A stretch of 64,000 bases of DNA, from positions 124,001 through 188,000 of the forward strand of contig JACPVF010000013.1 in assembly GCA_016191845.1 (NCBI GenBank). Direction: 5' to 3'. The position numbers and the translations under genes are program-made. The stretch comes from Chloroflexota bacterium. Its GTDB lineage: Bacteria > Chloroflexota > Anaerolineae > Anaerolineales > Villigracilaceae. Numbering within the stretch: the first letter of the stretch is position 1; the number at the start of each line of letters is the position of its first letter. Below the pieces are notes generated by a model that had not been told where the DNA came from, made no database searches, and worked only from the letters and a program-made list of their open reading frames with translations. This document shows, piece by piece, positions 8,519-17,816 of this stretch.

Positions 8519-11500
8519 TCAATGGGACAGGATCACATCGGGGATGTTCGGCTGCCAGGCCTCGTAATGATGTTTGCACAGCCAGCGGTAATCGCCCGTG
8601 TAGGTGGTGACGCGGTGGAGGCCGAGTTTGGCCTGGGTGGGATCTTCCTCGTTCAAGAAACGATGTAAGGTCAAGATTCCCGAGCGTTCGGGTTCGCTTA
8701 GTATTTTGCCTAGGGTCATGTCATGGTCAGAGACTTTCATCTCGTCGGGCAGCGAACCAATGACAGCATTTGCAAAATCCAAATGACGGTCAATATCCAA
8801 GGTTTTGGTTTTATCGCGCCCAAAGAAAAGATCGATGGCAGGAGCAGCGATAGGTGCAACAGTGGCAAGAATTTTCAACACAGTATTGGCATACGGCGCA
8901 ACTTGTTTGACCCATTCATACGGCTGGTCAATGGCATAAACGCCCTTACCTGATTCAATGACAGGATGCTGACATCCTTCGGCTTCACACCAGAGTTGCA
9001 ATTCCATCGGACGGAAAAGGATTTGCTTGGGTGAAAGCCCTGCTTCCCGCGAGCGGAGCGTGAACAAGCGTGGACCGCTTTTGGCTTCATCTGCAATCGC
9101 TCGCATGGTTGCCATGAAGTAATTGGCGATGCGGCTGTCCATGCCTGATAGTTGTTCTTTGATCTCGCGCAGTTGAACGCTCATGTCGCGTTCTTCAAAT
9201 CCTAATAACAACTCGGCAATGGACAGTTTGCACGAACATTCCTGACAGCGGACATGCGTGTCGCCTTCCGTCAAAAACTGACGCAGAGCATGAATGTTGA
9301 ATCGTCCTTTGCAGGGTTCACCGTCTTTCGTCTCAGGGCAGGGAACGGCGAAACGATAACGGTCTTTCAAGCCAGGCCAGTTGTCAGTAATTAACTTCTC
9401 CAAAGTGTTTTGGAGGATATTCATGAAATACTCAGGCCATTGACCCTGTGTGTAGACGTGGAATTCGCGCCCGCGCTTTTCGAGCATGGCGGTGCCATGT
9501 TTGCCGTGACTGAGGAACATACCCTTTTGCCAGTGCAGGCTGTGCGCGCTGACAGGATAAGCATAATCATGCGTGCGGACGATCATCCACGGCACCAAGC
9601 CAGGTGGGTCTTCTTCCATCGAGCAGACCATGGCGATGCGGCGCAAGTTTTTGGGCGCGTCTTGCTCAGGTAGCCATGGCAATTCAGGGCGGATTTGCGG
9701 TACGTGCTGCGCGACGAGACTGGCTTTGCCATCCGTCAGGCGGTAGCAGACGTCATACTTTTCCATGAGACGGAGGAAGAACGGATAAATTTCGGGGTCG
9801 TAGCACGGTTCGTTCGGGAAAGCGTGGTCATGCCAGACTTGGTACAACTCGCCGTCGGGCAGGAGGCCTTCGCGTTCGGCGGTGGCGCGGTTTTCGAGCA
9901 CGAAGCCGATGGCTTTGGTGAGCCATTCGGGTTTGAGCACCACATCGTCGCGCAGTTTTTCATCGTCGGCGTAGTGGACGATGTAGCCGAGGTCGTGCAT
10001 CAGGTGGGCGAGGGTCTCGGTGTCGATCCCGCTCAAGCCGCGTGCGGCGCAGATTCCGCTAAAAGTCCCGAAAGAGATGCGCGGTTCGGGGAGGGCCAGC
10101 AGTTCATCGCGGGCAGCTTTCCAGTCGAGATTGAATCCCATCCCCATTTGTTCGAGTTGGGCGGCTTCGGCGGCGATGAGTTTTTTCAATTCGGCGATGC
10201 CCGTCATCTCGCCTGTGGCTTCGTCGGGGACGAGGCTGTCCACTTCGTGAAAGCCGACGATCATGTCGCCGTATTGTCCTTTGAAGACGGGCTGGTCAAT
10301 GCGCGCGATGCGCTCGCCCGTTTTGCAATGTGTGGAGACGATGATGACGCGCGCTTCGTCGCCGACCCGCAGGCGGATCATGTTCAGCCAGTCTTCGACC
10401 TGACCCTGCTGGACGCCGCGGCGCGGCTCCCAGACCAGCAGGTAGAGCGAGCGGCGGCTGAAGAAGAACTGGTGTGTGACGCGGTAGACATCCTGCCCGC
10501 CGAAATCCCAGGCGTTGAGTTGGATTTCGACGCCATCTCTCTCAGGGTGCGGCAATTTCAACCCGTTAATATCAATCTCAACCCCATGCGTCGTTCTCTC
10601 CTCTTTCTTCGGCGCACCTTCACCCTTATCTCCTTTGAGCGCCTTTAATAATGTGGTCTTCCCGACGTTGCCTTCGCCGACCAGCACGAGTTTGGCTTCG
10701 TAGAGCGGCTCGGCGTTTTGCTCGAGGCTGCGGAGGTATGCCCAGAGTGGTGCATAATCTCCATACTTTCCACCGAGTTTATTACAAGCGTCATATACGC
10801 TTTGCAGGGCGGGGTTGAGGGGGTTACCGTCGAGGTCGAGTTCTGTCAAATACTCAAGTTGTGCGAGGGAGGGAGGAATATCAGTGAACTGATTCCTATA
10901 AACTTTGAGTTCTTTGAGTTTCTTCAAACGACCTAATGAATTTGGTAATAATGTTAATCGATTCCCAGAAACCCATAATACTTCAAGGTTGGCAAGTAGT
11001 CCTAACCACTCAGGTAATGTTGTTAATTCATTATTGTAAAGATAAAGACCCTGTAATTCTTTCATTTGGACGAGCCACTCAGGCAAGGATGTTAATTGAT
11101 TGTCAGATACAAGGAGGCTTTGCAATGAAACCAAATTACTTAAAATATCAGGCAATTTCTTGAGTTGAAACTTAGAAATATAAAGTTTCTTGATTTGACT
11201 AAAATTGCCAAACCATTCTGGAATGTCTGTGAACTGGTTCTCGCTAAGAATGAGATCATTTAACTGTGTGAGTTGCCCCAGAGAGTTTGGCAGATATGTT
11301 AGTTTGTTTGATGCAAGATTCAGGGATGTCAACAGCGTGAGTTGCCCGAGCAAGTCTGGCAGGGCGGTCAGTTGGTTGCGGGAGAGATTCAGGGAGGTCA
11401 ACTGCGTGAGTTGACCGATTGATTCTGGTAATTCGGTTAACTGCATGTCACTGAGGTCAAGTTCCGTCGCGCCTGTTTTCAGGGCTTCGGCGATTTTTTG

Positions 11501-11533
11501 TTCGGCGAGTTTATATACTTTATCTTTTGCCAT
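8519..11533 (-). CDS. Roco-family protein: leucine-rich repeats, Roc GTPase and COR
   Basis: 1004 residues from the ATG at 11533, which has AAGGCGG upstream; a start ten codons earlier would lie inside a palindrome. Residues 32-240 hold nine leucine-rich repeats with an exact 23-residue period (LTELP 32, LTALP 55, LTYLP 78, then 101, 124, 147, 170, 193, 216). The Roc GTPase follows, with P-loop GEGNVGKT at 286-293, switch segment WDFGGQDVYRVTHQ and a later STHC, then a COR dimerisation region. After COR there is a four-Cys, zinc-ribbon-like segment (CPETKDGEPC, then CQECSC) and a hydrophobic stretch (TVLKILATVAPIAAPAIDLFF). Roco proteins cycle as GTP-dependent dimers; the bacterial role is mostly unknown. 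Confidence 0.92.
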   Translation of the reverse strand: MAKDKVYKLAEQKIAEALKTGATELDLSDMQLTELPESIGQLTQLTSLNLSRNQLTALPDLLGQLTLLTSLNLASNKLTYLPNSLGQLTQLNDLILSENQFTDIPEWFGNFSQIKKLYISKFQLKKLPDILSNLVSLQSLLVSDNQLTSLPEWLVQMKELQGLYLYNNELTTLPEWLGLLANLEVLWVSGNRLTLLPNSLGRLKKLKELKVYRNQFTDIPPSLAQLEYLTELDLDGNPLNPALQSVYDACNKLGGKYGDYAPLWAYLRSLEQNAEPLYEAKLVLVGEGNVGKTTLLKALKGDKGEGAPKKEERTTHGVEIDINGLKLPHPERDGVEIQLNAWDFGGQDVYRVTHQFFFSRRSLYLLVWEPRRGVQQGQVEDWLNMIRLRVGDEARVIIVSTHCKTGERIARIDQPVFKGQYGDMIVGFHEVDSLVPDEATGEMTGIAELKKLIAAEAAQLEQMGMGFNLDWKAARDELLALPEPRISFGTFSGICAARGLSGIDTETLAHLMHDLGYIVHYADDEKLRDDVVLKPEWLTKAIGFVLENRATAEREGLLPDGELYQVWHDHAFPNEPCYDPEIYPFFLRLMEKYDVCYRLTDGKASLVAQHVPQIRPELPWLPEQDAPKNLRRIAMVCSMEEDPPGLVPWMIVRTHDYAYPVSAHSLHWQKGMFLSHGKHGTAMLEKRGREFHVYTQGQWPEYFMNILQNTLEKLITDNWPGLKDRYRFAVPCPETKDGEPCKGRFNIHALRQFLTEGDTHVRCQECSCKLSIAELLLGFEERDMSVQLREIKEQLSGMDSRIANYFMATMRAIADEAKSGPRLFTLRSREAGLSPKQILFRPMELQLWCEAEGCQHPVIESGKGVYAIDQPYEWVKQVAPYANTVLKILATVAPIAAPAIDLFFGRDKTKTLDIDRHLDFANAVIGSLPDEMKVSDHDMTLGKILSEPERSGILTLHRFLNEEDPTQAKLGLHRVTTYTGDYRWLCKHHYEAWQPNIPDVILSH

Positions 11534-11552
11534 GAGTTCCGCCTTTGAGTTG

Positions 11553-11572
11553 GGGCGACGCATGCGTCGCCC
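11553..11572. repeat. 20-bp perfect palindrome (REP-like)
   Basis: GGGCGACG, CATG, CGTCGCCC: a perfect palindrome just upstream of the Roco start. The core is shared with the copy at 11795-11822. Confidence 0.75.
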
Positions 11573-11794
11573 TTACAGGGTTTTCGTCATCCTCATCCCA
11601 TCGGGACGGGTTCGCCTCGATGTAATCCGTGATGCATTGCAGGTCTTTCTCGTCCCGAATTATATGCGCATAATAATTCCGCTGCCAGATGCCAGTGGCG
11701 TTGTGTTCGCGGCCAATGCGGTGGGTTACGGCCGATTTGAACGATCCCACAATTGCGCCCAACGAACGAGGCGCGGGTCCGCGGGGTTGTTTGG

Positions 11795-11822
11795 GTAGGG
11801 GCGACGCATGCGTCGCCCCTAC
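11795..11822. repeat. 28-bp perfect palindrome (REP-like)
   Basis: Same GGCGACGCATGCGTCGCC core as at 11553, extended on both sides by GTAG and CTAC. In the transposase frame both copies encode ATHASP. Confidence 0.8.
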
Positions 11823-11985
11823 ATGTTGCGGCACAATGCCGTTGGACGCGGATTCGTCCGCGCGAATCACGATAATCCCATGCACATGATTTGGCATGAT
11901 CACATGCGCGCCCAATTCAACGAACGGGAAATGCTCGGGGATGGCGCGCATATTCCTTGATACGGATCGATTTGCGATGGTGGCT

Positions 11986-12016
11986 GCCCTGAGCACCCTG
12001 AGCATCGTCGAAGGGC
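11986..12016. repeat. REP-like element with GCCCT and AGGGC arms
   Basis: GCCCTGAGC, then CCCTGAGC, then ATCGTCGAAGGGC. The CCTGAGC plus GTCGAAGG combination recurs at 48970-49012 and, degraded, near 40945. It is read as FDDAQGAQGS in the N-terminal fragment of the RAYT. Confidence 0.55.
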
Positions 12017-12230
12017 TTTTGCGGGTCGAGTTTGGGACGCAGGTCACGCGCCATGATTGTCCGCCTTTTGGGATAGTGGCTATTGAAGATATTTTATATC
12101 CAAAGCAAATCTACAAAAAGCGGCATTCATGGTTTCGAGAGATGTACAGCATTTGTAAAGCGGGCCTTTTTCTTTCGATATCAATCTAATGTATAATGAC
12201 CGAAATTTTTCGAGGACTGGTGGAGGTTGT

Positions 12231-12830
12231 ATGGCGGCTGCTGACGTTCCATGCCCATTCTGCGGCGAGATGATCAAGGCCACGGCCAAGAAATGCCGTT
12301 TTTGCAATGAATTTCTGGAGCCTGGCCTGACGCGCGAAGCCATCCTCGAACAGCGCGCCGCCGAGACGGCCGCCCAGGCCGCCGCCGCGCCCACCGTGCA
12401 GGTGCAGGTCACGACCCAGGTGGCGACTCCCATCCCCGCGGCGGAGACTCCCGCCCCTGCGCCTGTTCCTGCTGAGGCCCAGCCCACCGCCCCCGCACCT
12501 GCTCCCGTGGCGGAGGCGCAAGTCCCCGCCCCCGCCGAGTCAACGCCCGAAGCGGCCGCCAACACCCTGGCCAGCCTGTACCAGATGGTCTCGCAGCTGC
12601 CCGACTCGGATGAGAAGTCCAAGCTGCTGGAGAACCTCAAGGCCCTGGAAGGTAAGACCGAAACCGACGATGAGTCGGGCGTGGAGGAGATCGTCAAGAA
12701 CGTGGCGGGCCTGGTCCCCGACGTAGCCGAGGTCGCCATCAACACCATGATCAACCCCGCCAGCGGGCTGACCACCCTGGTCCAGAAGGTGGCCGTCCGC
12801 ATCGCGGAGAATCAGAAGAACAAGGAATAG
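12231..12830 (+). CDS. zinc-ribbon protein with Ala/Pro-rich linker
   Basis: 199 residues from the ATG preceded by GGAGGTTGT. Residues 8-28 form a zinc ribbon (CPFCGEMIKATAKKCRFC), followed by an Ala/Pro/Val low-complexity linker (about 50-115) and a mostly helical C-terminal domain (SDEKSKLLENLKALEGK, VEEIVKNVAGLVPDVAEVAI). A TATAAT hexamer lies about 35 bases upstream. The N-terminal ribbon resembles those on many uncharacterised cytosolic proteins. No function can be given. Confidence 0.7.
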   Translation: MAAADVPCPFCGEMIKATAKKCRFCNEFLEPGLTREAILEQRAAETAAQAAAAPTVQVQVTTQVATPIPAAETPAPAPVPAEAQPTAPAPAPVAEAQVPAPAESTPEAAANTLASLYQMVSQLPDSDEKSKLLENLKALEGKTETDDESGVEEIVKNVAGLVPDVAEVAINTMINPASGLTTLVQKVAVRIAENQKNKE

Positions 12831-12844
12831 GTCCACGAAAGCGA

Positions 12845-12877
12845 AACGCCTCTCGAATCTTCGAGAGGCGTTTTTTG
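12845..12877. terminator. intrinsic terminator
   Basis: A 13-bp stem, AACGCCTCTCGAA (12845-12857) with its complement (12860-12872), has loop TC and a six-T run. It separates the zinc-ribbon gene from a convergent gene. Confidence 0.85.
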
Positions 12878-12944
12878 TTGGGGAGTTGCTTGTATATGGG
12901 ATGTTGCGTCGGGCGGGAGAACCCCGTCCTCGCAACGATGTAAA

Positions 12945-13619
12945 TTATTCGTACAGATCCTTCAACCGCTGGCGCTCGTAGACGATGGTCAGCGCCACGC
13001 TGGGCAGGAGCAGCTTCTCGTCCGCATCGGTGAAGGACTCCACGGCTTGCAGGGTGTAGGTATCCACCAGGAAAGTGCGCTCCTTCTTGAGTTTCATCAC
13101 CAGTTTTCCGCCCAACTGCACCACGTAGAAGGGCGTGATCAGGCGCGAGGCAAACGGCAACTGACGGGTGAACTGGTAGAGCGGAATCTGCTCGATCGCC
13201 AGCGATTTCTGGTCGGGGGCGATGAAGCCCAGCTTGATGCCCGAGTTGTCCTTGATCCAGTACATCGGGGCGGCGCGCATGCCCAGGCTGCGGTGGACAC
13301 TGCCCGCCAGGAAGTCGCTCAGGGCGGGGTTGTCGGCGAACTTGACCCCGTCCAGCGCGGTGACGAAATCGTCGTCGATCACGCCGATGGTCTGGCCGTC
13401 GGGGGTGATGATGTCCCAATTGCTGGGGATGTCGGTGATACGGTTCTCCTGGCTGATGACCTTGAAGGTCCCCCCCGTGGTGTTGAGACTGATCTCGTCC
13501 TTGGAGGACATCAGCTTCTTGGCGGCCGTGAAGACGGGCCACCCCGCCGCGTCCGTCACCTGGATGGTGGGTGAGACAGCGAAGGCTGAAAAACTGAACT
13601 TAAGCGGATACTGGAACAT
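12945..13619 (-). CDS. LURP-one/Tubby C-terminal-like protein
   Basis: 224 residues from the ATG at 13619, preceded by AGGAGAATGC. The open frame extends 57 codons further but without a ribosome site. The protein is strand-rich with repeats of the type KVISQENRI, QTIGVIDDDF and KLGFIAPDQ, and ends with YVVQLGGKLVMKLKKER. This is the pattern of the LURP-one-related/Tubby C-terminal fold, thought to act as a lipid-binding or scramblase-like barrel. The family call is from pattern only; the closest alternative is an unnamed DUF of the same fold. Confidence 0.6.
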   Translation of the reverse strand: MFQYPLKFSFSAFAVSPTIQVTDAAGWPVFTAAKKLMSSKDEISLNTTGGTFKVISQENRITDIPSNWDIITPDGQTIGVIDDDFVTALDGVKFADNPALSDFLAGSVHRSLGMRAAPMYWIKDNSGIKLGFIAPDQKSLAIEQIPLYQFTRQLPFASRLITPFYVVQLGGKLVMKLKKERTFLVDTYTLQAVESFTDADEKLLLPSVALTIVYERQRLKDLYE

Positions 13620-13810
13620 GGCATTCTCCTGTTTTCGTTGGATGTCCGCAGTATAGGGGAAAGCCCGTTGAAAAAGTTGACTTTTGTTGACAGTTTTCCA
13701 CAGTCTGCCCTTGCAACTTTCCCCCGTTTCGCGCATCTGATACAATGCGGCAGTAAGTCCACTGCTGCATAAAACGTCCATACAACGCAAACTACAATTG
13801 GTGAGGCAAC

Positions 13811-14785
13811 ATGTTCAATCTGGGAAGTGTATCCACTCCTTCAAGCAACAATAATGAAACGAAACACGTCAAAGTGCTGGTGCTGGGCTCGGGCCCCGCA
13901 GGCTATTCCGCGGCCCTGTACGCCGCGCGCGCCGAGTTGCAGCCCGTGGTGTTGACAGGCATGCAGTTGGGCGGTCAGGCCGCGCTGACCTACACCATCG
14001 AGAACTACCCTGGCTTTCCCGAAGGCGTGGGCGGGGCACAGTTGGGCGAGTTGTTCCAGAAGCAGGCCGAGCACTTCGGCGCGGTGACGGAATTCGACCT
14101 GGCCAATGCTGTGGATTTCAGCCAGCGCCCGTTCAAGGTCACCACCGACAACGGCCAATACACCGCCGACGCCGTCATCATCTCGACGGGGGCCAGTTCG
14201 GTGGAACTGAAGGTCCCTGGCGAGAAGGAATTGACAGGCAGGGGCGTCTCGTACTGCGCCACCTGCGACGGCTGGTTCTTCAAGGACAAGAAGGTTGTGG
14301 TGGTGGGCGGCGGCGACTCCGCGCTGGAAGAGGGCCTGTTCCTCACCCGCTACGCCTCCGAGGTGACCATCATCCACCGCCGCGAGGAACTGCGCGCAGG
14401 CGCTATTTTGCAGAAGCGTGCCAGGGAACACGAGAAGATCAAGTTCATCTGGAACACCGTGATCACCGAGGTGGTCGGCAAGGATAAGGTGGAATCGCTC
14501 AAGCTGAAGAACGTCAAGACGGGCGAGGAAAGCACCTTCCCCGCCGACGGTGTGTTCATCTTCATCGGCCACACACCCAATACCCAAATCTTCAAAGGCC
14601 AGCTCGACATGAATGACCTGGGTTTCATCAAGGTCAACGAAAAAATGGAAACCAGCGTCCACGGCGTGTTCGCGGCGGGCGAGGCGGCCGATCCGCACTT
14701 CCGCCAGGTGGTGACCTCGGCGGGCATGGGCGCGGCGGCGGCCATCCAGGCCACGCGCTACCTCGAAGAAACGGAAGCAGGCTAG
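13811..14785 (+). CDS. trxB: thioredoxin reductase
   Basis: 324 residues. FAD-binding GSGPAGYSAALYAAR is at 26-40, redox-active CATC at 149-152, NADPH-binding GGGDSA at 166-171 with the phosphate-binding HRREELRA segment, and the final FAD motif GVFAAGEAAD (family consensus GVFAAGDV.D). About 18 extra residues precede the FAD domain. It reduces thioredoxin with NADPH in the cytoplasm. A GTGAGG box precedes the ATG, and a strong terminator follows, so it is probably monocistronic. Confidence 0.96.
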   Translation: MFNLGSVSTPSSNNNETKHVKVLVLGSGPAGYSAALYAARAELQPVVLTGMQLGGQAALTYTIENYPGFPEGVGGAQLGELFQKQAEHFGAVTEFDLANAVDFSQRPFKVTTDNGQYTADAVIISTGASSVELKVPGEKELTGRGVSYCATCDGWFFKDKKVVVVGGGDSALEEGLFLTRYASEVTIIHRREELRAGAILQKRAREHEKIKFIWNTVITEVVGKDKVESLKLKNVKTGEESTFPADGVFIFIGHTPNTQIFKGQLDMNDLGFIKVNEKMETSVHGVFAAGEAADPHFRQVVTSAGMGAAAAIQATRYLEETEAG

Positions 14786-14804
14786 AGGTCCAGGAACGAA
14801 ACAG

Positions 14805-14847
14805 ACAGGATTTTGACACCGAATCGGCGGTCAAAATCCTGTTTTTT
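14805..14847 (+). terminator. intrinsic terminator after trxB
   Basis: A 13-bp perfect stem (14805-14817 with 14830-14842, ACAGGATTTTGAC arm), 12-base loop, then six T. Confidence 0.9.
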
Positions 14848-14938
14848 GTCGAAAAATCGTCGATTTGTCAGGTCAACACGTGACAAATTGAACTTTTTGC
14901 AGGCACAACTTTCGGATACAATCAAACTACATCGCTAA

Positions 14939-15886
<948 letters not shown>

Positions 15887-15950
15887 TTCGCCATCAGACA
15901 CGGCCTGACCCACACACAACAGGCCGTGTTCTATTTTTGGAGGAGGTCCT

Positions 15951-17273
15951 ATGATTCTGCACGATAAGATCGAAGCCCAACTGCCTGCCTGGCGCGACCG
16001 CATCAAATCCCTCAGCAAGGAGCATGCCGAGGTCGTGGTGGATCACGTCACCGTCGGACAGATCGTGGGCGGGATGCGTGACATCAAATCCCTGTTGACC
16101 GACGTCTCCTTCGTGGATCCCGCGGAGGGCATCCGCTTCCGTGGCATGTCCATCCCCGAACTGCTCAAGGCCCTGCCCAAGGGGCGCGGCAACAAGATGC
16201 CGCTGGTCGGCGGCCTGTATTACCTGTTGATGATCGGTGAAGTTCCCAGCCGCGACCAGGCCATGGAAGTGGAAGCTGAGTGGGCCAAACGCGCCGCCGT
16301 GCCCGATTATGTCTACAAGATGCTCAAGTCCATGCCGAAGGAAACGCACCCGATGACGCTGTTCTCGCAGGCTGTGCTGGCCCTGCAGAACAATTCGGCC
16401 TTTGCGCACATGTACCACGAGGGCATGAAGAAGGACCATTACTGGGAGCCCGCCCTTGAAGACAGCCTCGACCTGACCGCCAAGCTGCCCGTTATTGCGG
16501 CTTTCATCTACCGCATGAAATATTTCGGCGAGACCAAGAAGCCGAAATACAATCCCAAGTTCGATTACGGCGCCAACTTCGCCCGCATGCTCAAGGTCGA
16601 CGACAAGAAGGGCTACGCCGAACTGGCCCGCCTGTATTTCATCCTGCACAGCGACCACGAGTCTGGCAATGTCTCGGCTCACACCATGCACCTGGTCGGC
16701 TCGGCACTCTCGGACCCGTTCCTGTCCTTCTCGGCCTCCCTCAACGGCCTGGCTGGACCTCTGCATGGCCTCGCCAACCAGGAATGCCTCGGCTGGCTGC
16801 TGGAAGTCCACAAGCAGTTTGGCGGCGTCCCCACCCGCGATGAGTTGTACAAGTTCGCCTGGGAAACGCTCAACGGCGGCAAGGTCATTCCTGGCTACGG
16901 TCACGCCGTGCTGCGCGTGCCCGATCCGCGCTTCACCGCCCAGTTGGATTTTGCCAAGAAGCGCTTCCCCGATGATGACCTGGTCCGCCTGGCGGACATG
17001 GTCTTCGATGTGGTACCGACCGTGCTCAAGGAGCAGGGCAAGGCCAAGAATCCCGCCCCGAACGTGGACGCGATCAGCGGCACGCTCCAGTACTACTATG
17101 GAGTGCGCGAATTCGACTTCTACACCGTGCTGTTCGGCATTGGCCGCGCCCTGGGCGTGACCGCCAACTACGTGTGGGCCCGCGCCCTGGGCATGCCCAT
17201 CGAGCGCCCCAAGTCACTGACCACCAAGATGCTGGAAGATGCCGTCGCCAAGGCGGCGCAGACTCCTGCGTAA
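15951..17273 (+). CDS. gltA: citrate synthase
   Basis: 440 residues. Family segments: IRFRGMSIPELLKALP; the first catalytic His region SDHESGNVSAHTMHLVGSAL; GLAGPLHGLANQECLGWL; the second catalytic His in PGYGHAVLRVPDPRF; and a final ALGMPIERPKSLTT. It condenses oxaloacetate with acetyl-CoA at the entry to the TCA cycle. The length and the long N-terminal helical region resemble the larger, eukaryote-like citrate synthases. It is preceded by GGAGGAGGTCCT and probably shares a transcript with mdh. Confidence 0.95.
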   Translation: MILHDKIEAQLPAWRDRIKSLSKEHAEVVVDHVTVGQIVGGMRDIKSLLTDVSFVDPAEGIRFRGMSIPELLKALPKGRGNKMPLVGGLYYLLMIGEVPSRDQAMEVEAEWAKRAAVPDYVYKMLKSMPKETHPMTLFSQAVLALQNNSAFAHMYHEGMKKDHYWEPALEDSLDLTAKLPVIAAFIYRMKYFGETKKPKYNPKFDYGANFARMLKVDDKKGYAELARLYFILHSDHESGNVSAHTMHLVGSALSDPFLSFSASLNGLAGPLHGLANQECLGWLLEVHKQFGGVPTRDELYKFAWETLNGGKVIPGYGHAVLRVPDPRFTAQLDFAKKRFPDDDLVRLADMVFDVVPTVLKEQGKAKNPAPNVDAISGTLQYYYGVREFDFYTVLFGIGRALGVTANYVWARALGMPIERPKSLTTKMLEDAVAKAAQTPA

Positions 17274-17291
17274 CCAAACAACAATGAATCA

Positions 17292-17326
17292 AAAACGCCC
17301 CCGAGAAACTCGGGGGCGTTTTTTTA
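17292..17326. terminator. intrinsic terminator after citrate synthase
   Basis: A 14-bp stem, AAAACGCCCCCGAG (17292-17305) with its complement (17309-17322), has a 3-base loop and a T-run. Confidence 0.9.
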
Positions 17327-17803
17327 TTCAAACTCAGAAGGGGCTTCGGAATCTTCGTAGCTGTAAGAGAACTCCACCCCTGCATATCGGGTCAGCAAAT
17401 GGCCCAGTGAGATCAACCTGCCGTTCTGATCCAGGAATGGATCATCCGCTTTGACCAGCAAATATTTGGCCGCATCGACAATCACCTGCGCCGCACCCTT
17501 GCAAGCAAGAATATCGGCAGGCTGGGAACGCTCCAAATAGCCCAACAACAATTCGCTATTGAACAACATCTGCGACGTCGCCTCGTCCGAGTCATCGCGA
17601 GTTTGTGTCAGGGAGGCGGCCAGCCCGATCATGTCGGCATAGGCATCCATACACTCGCGCAATTGTTGGGGAGTTGGATAAAAACTGCATTTGTTCTGGA
17701 AATCAAAATACAACTCCGAACTGCCGAACTCCTCGATGGAAGGCGCAAACCTTTCTTCGAACGTACGACTCTTTTCGATCAGGACGGAAAACTTTGGCTG
17801 CAT
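17324..17803 (-). CDS. small helical protein of unknown function
   Basis: 159 residues from the ATG at 17803, which has AAGGATCG upstream. It is acidic and helical with no signal or membrane segment. Segments such as FGSSELYFDFQNKCSFYPTP and LLVKADDPFLDQNGRLISLGHLL match no family I know. It lies 13 bases after the membrane protein gene, so it is probably its operon partner. Alternative starts further upstream would overlap that gene. Confidence 0.6.
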   Translation of the reverse strand: MQPKFSVLIEKSRTFEERFAPSIEEFGSSELYFDFQNKCSFYPTPQQLRECMDAYADMIGLAASLTQTRDDSDEATSQMLFNSELLLGYLERSQPADILACKGAAQVIVDAAKYLLVKADDPFLDQNGRLISLGHLLTRYAGVEFSYSYEDSEAPSEFE

Positions 17804-17816
17804 GTTGGTTCGATCC

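Larger units (their letters stand above)
11520..12054 (-). pseudogene. decayed REP-associated tyrosine transposase (RAYT, IS200-like Y1 family)
   Basis: The larger fragment keeps the HUH motif in VIMPNHVHGIIVI, then LGAIVGSFKSAVTHRIG, WQRNYYAHIIRDEKD and the catalytic-Tyr segment ITDYIEANPSRW. The expected N-terminus lies in another frame: it starts at 12054 and runs to HHRKSIRIKEY near 11950. The segment between them, which in the family holds the YFVTICT strand (roughly 45 residues), is missing. So there has been an internal deletion plus frameshift, and the protein is unlikely to work. Its 3' end overlaps the first codons of the Roco gene. Palindromes at 11553 and 11795 and a REP-like element at 11986 lie within it, as expected for a RAYT. 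Confidence 0.82.

Noticed and set aside
9695-10648. 317-codon plus-strand frame opposite the Roco gene
   Set aside because: It is antisense to the Roc GTPase region and composed of Asp/Gly/Val/Phe-rich sequence with no motif.
11553-12016. CRISPR-like repeats near the Roco gene
   Set aside because: Only two palindromes of different length about 240 bases apart with no regular spacers; no cas gene in the window. They are REP-type elements.
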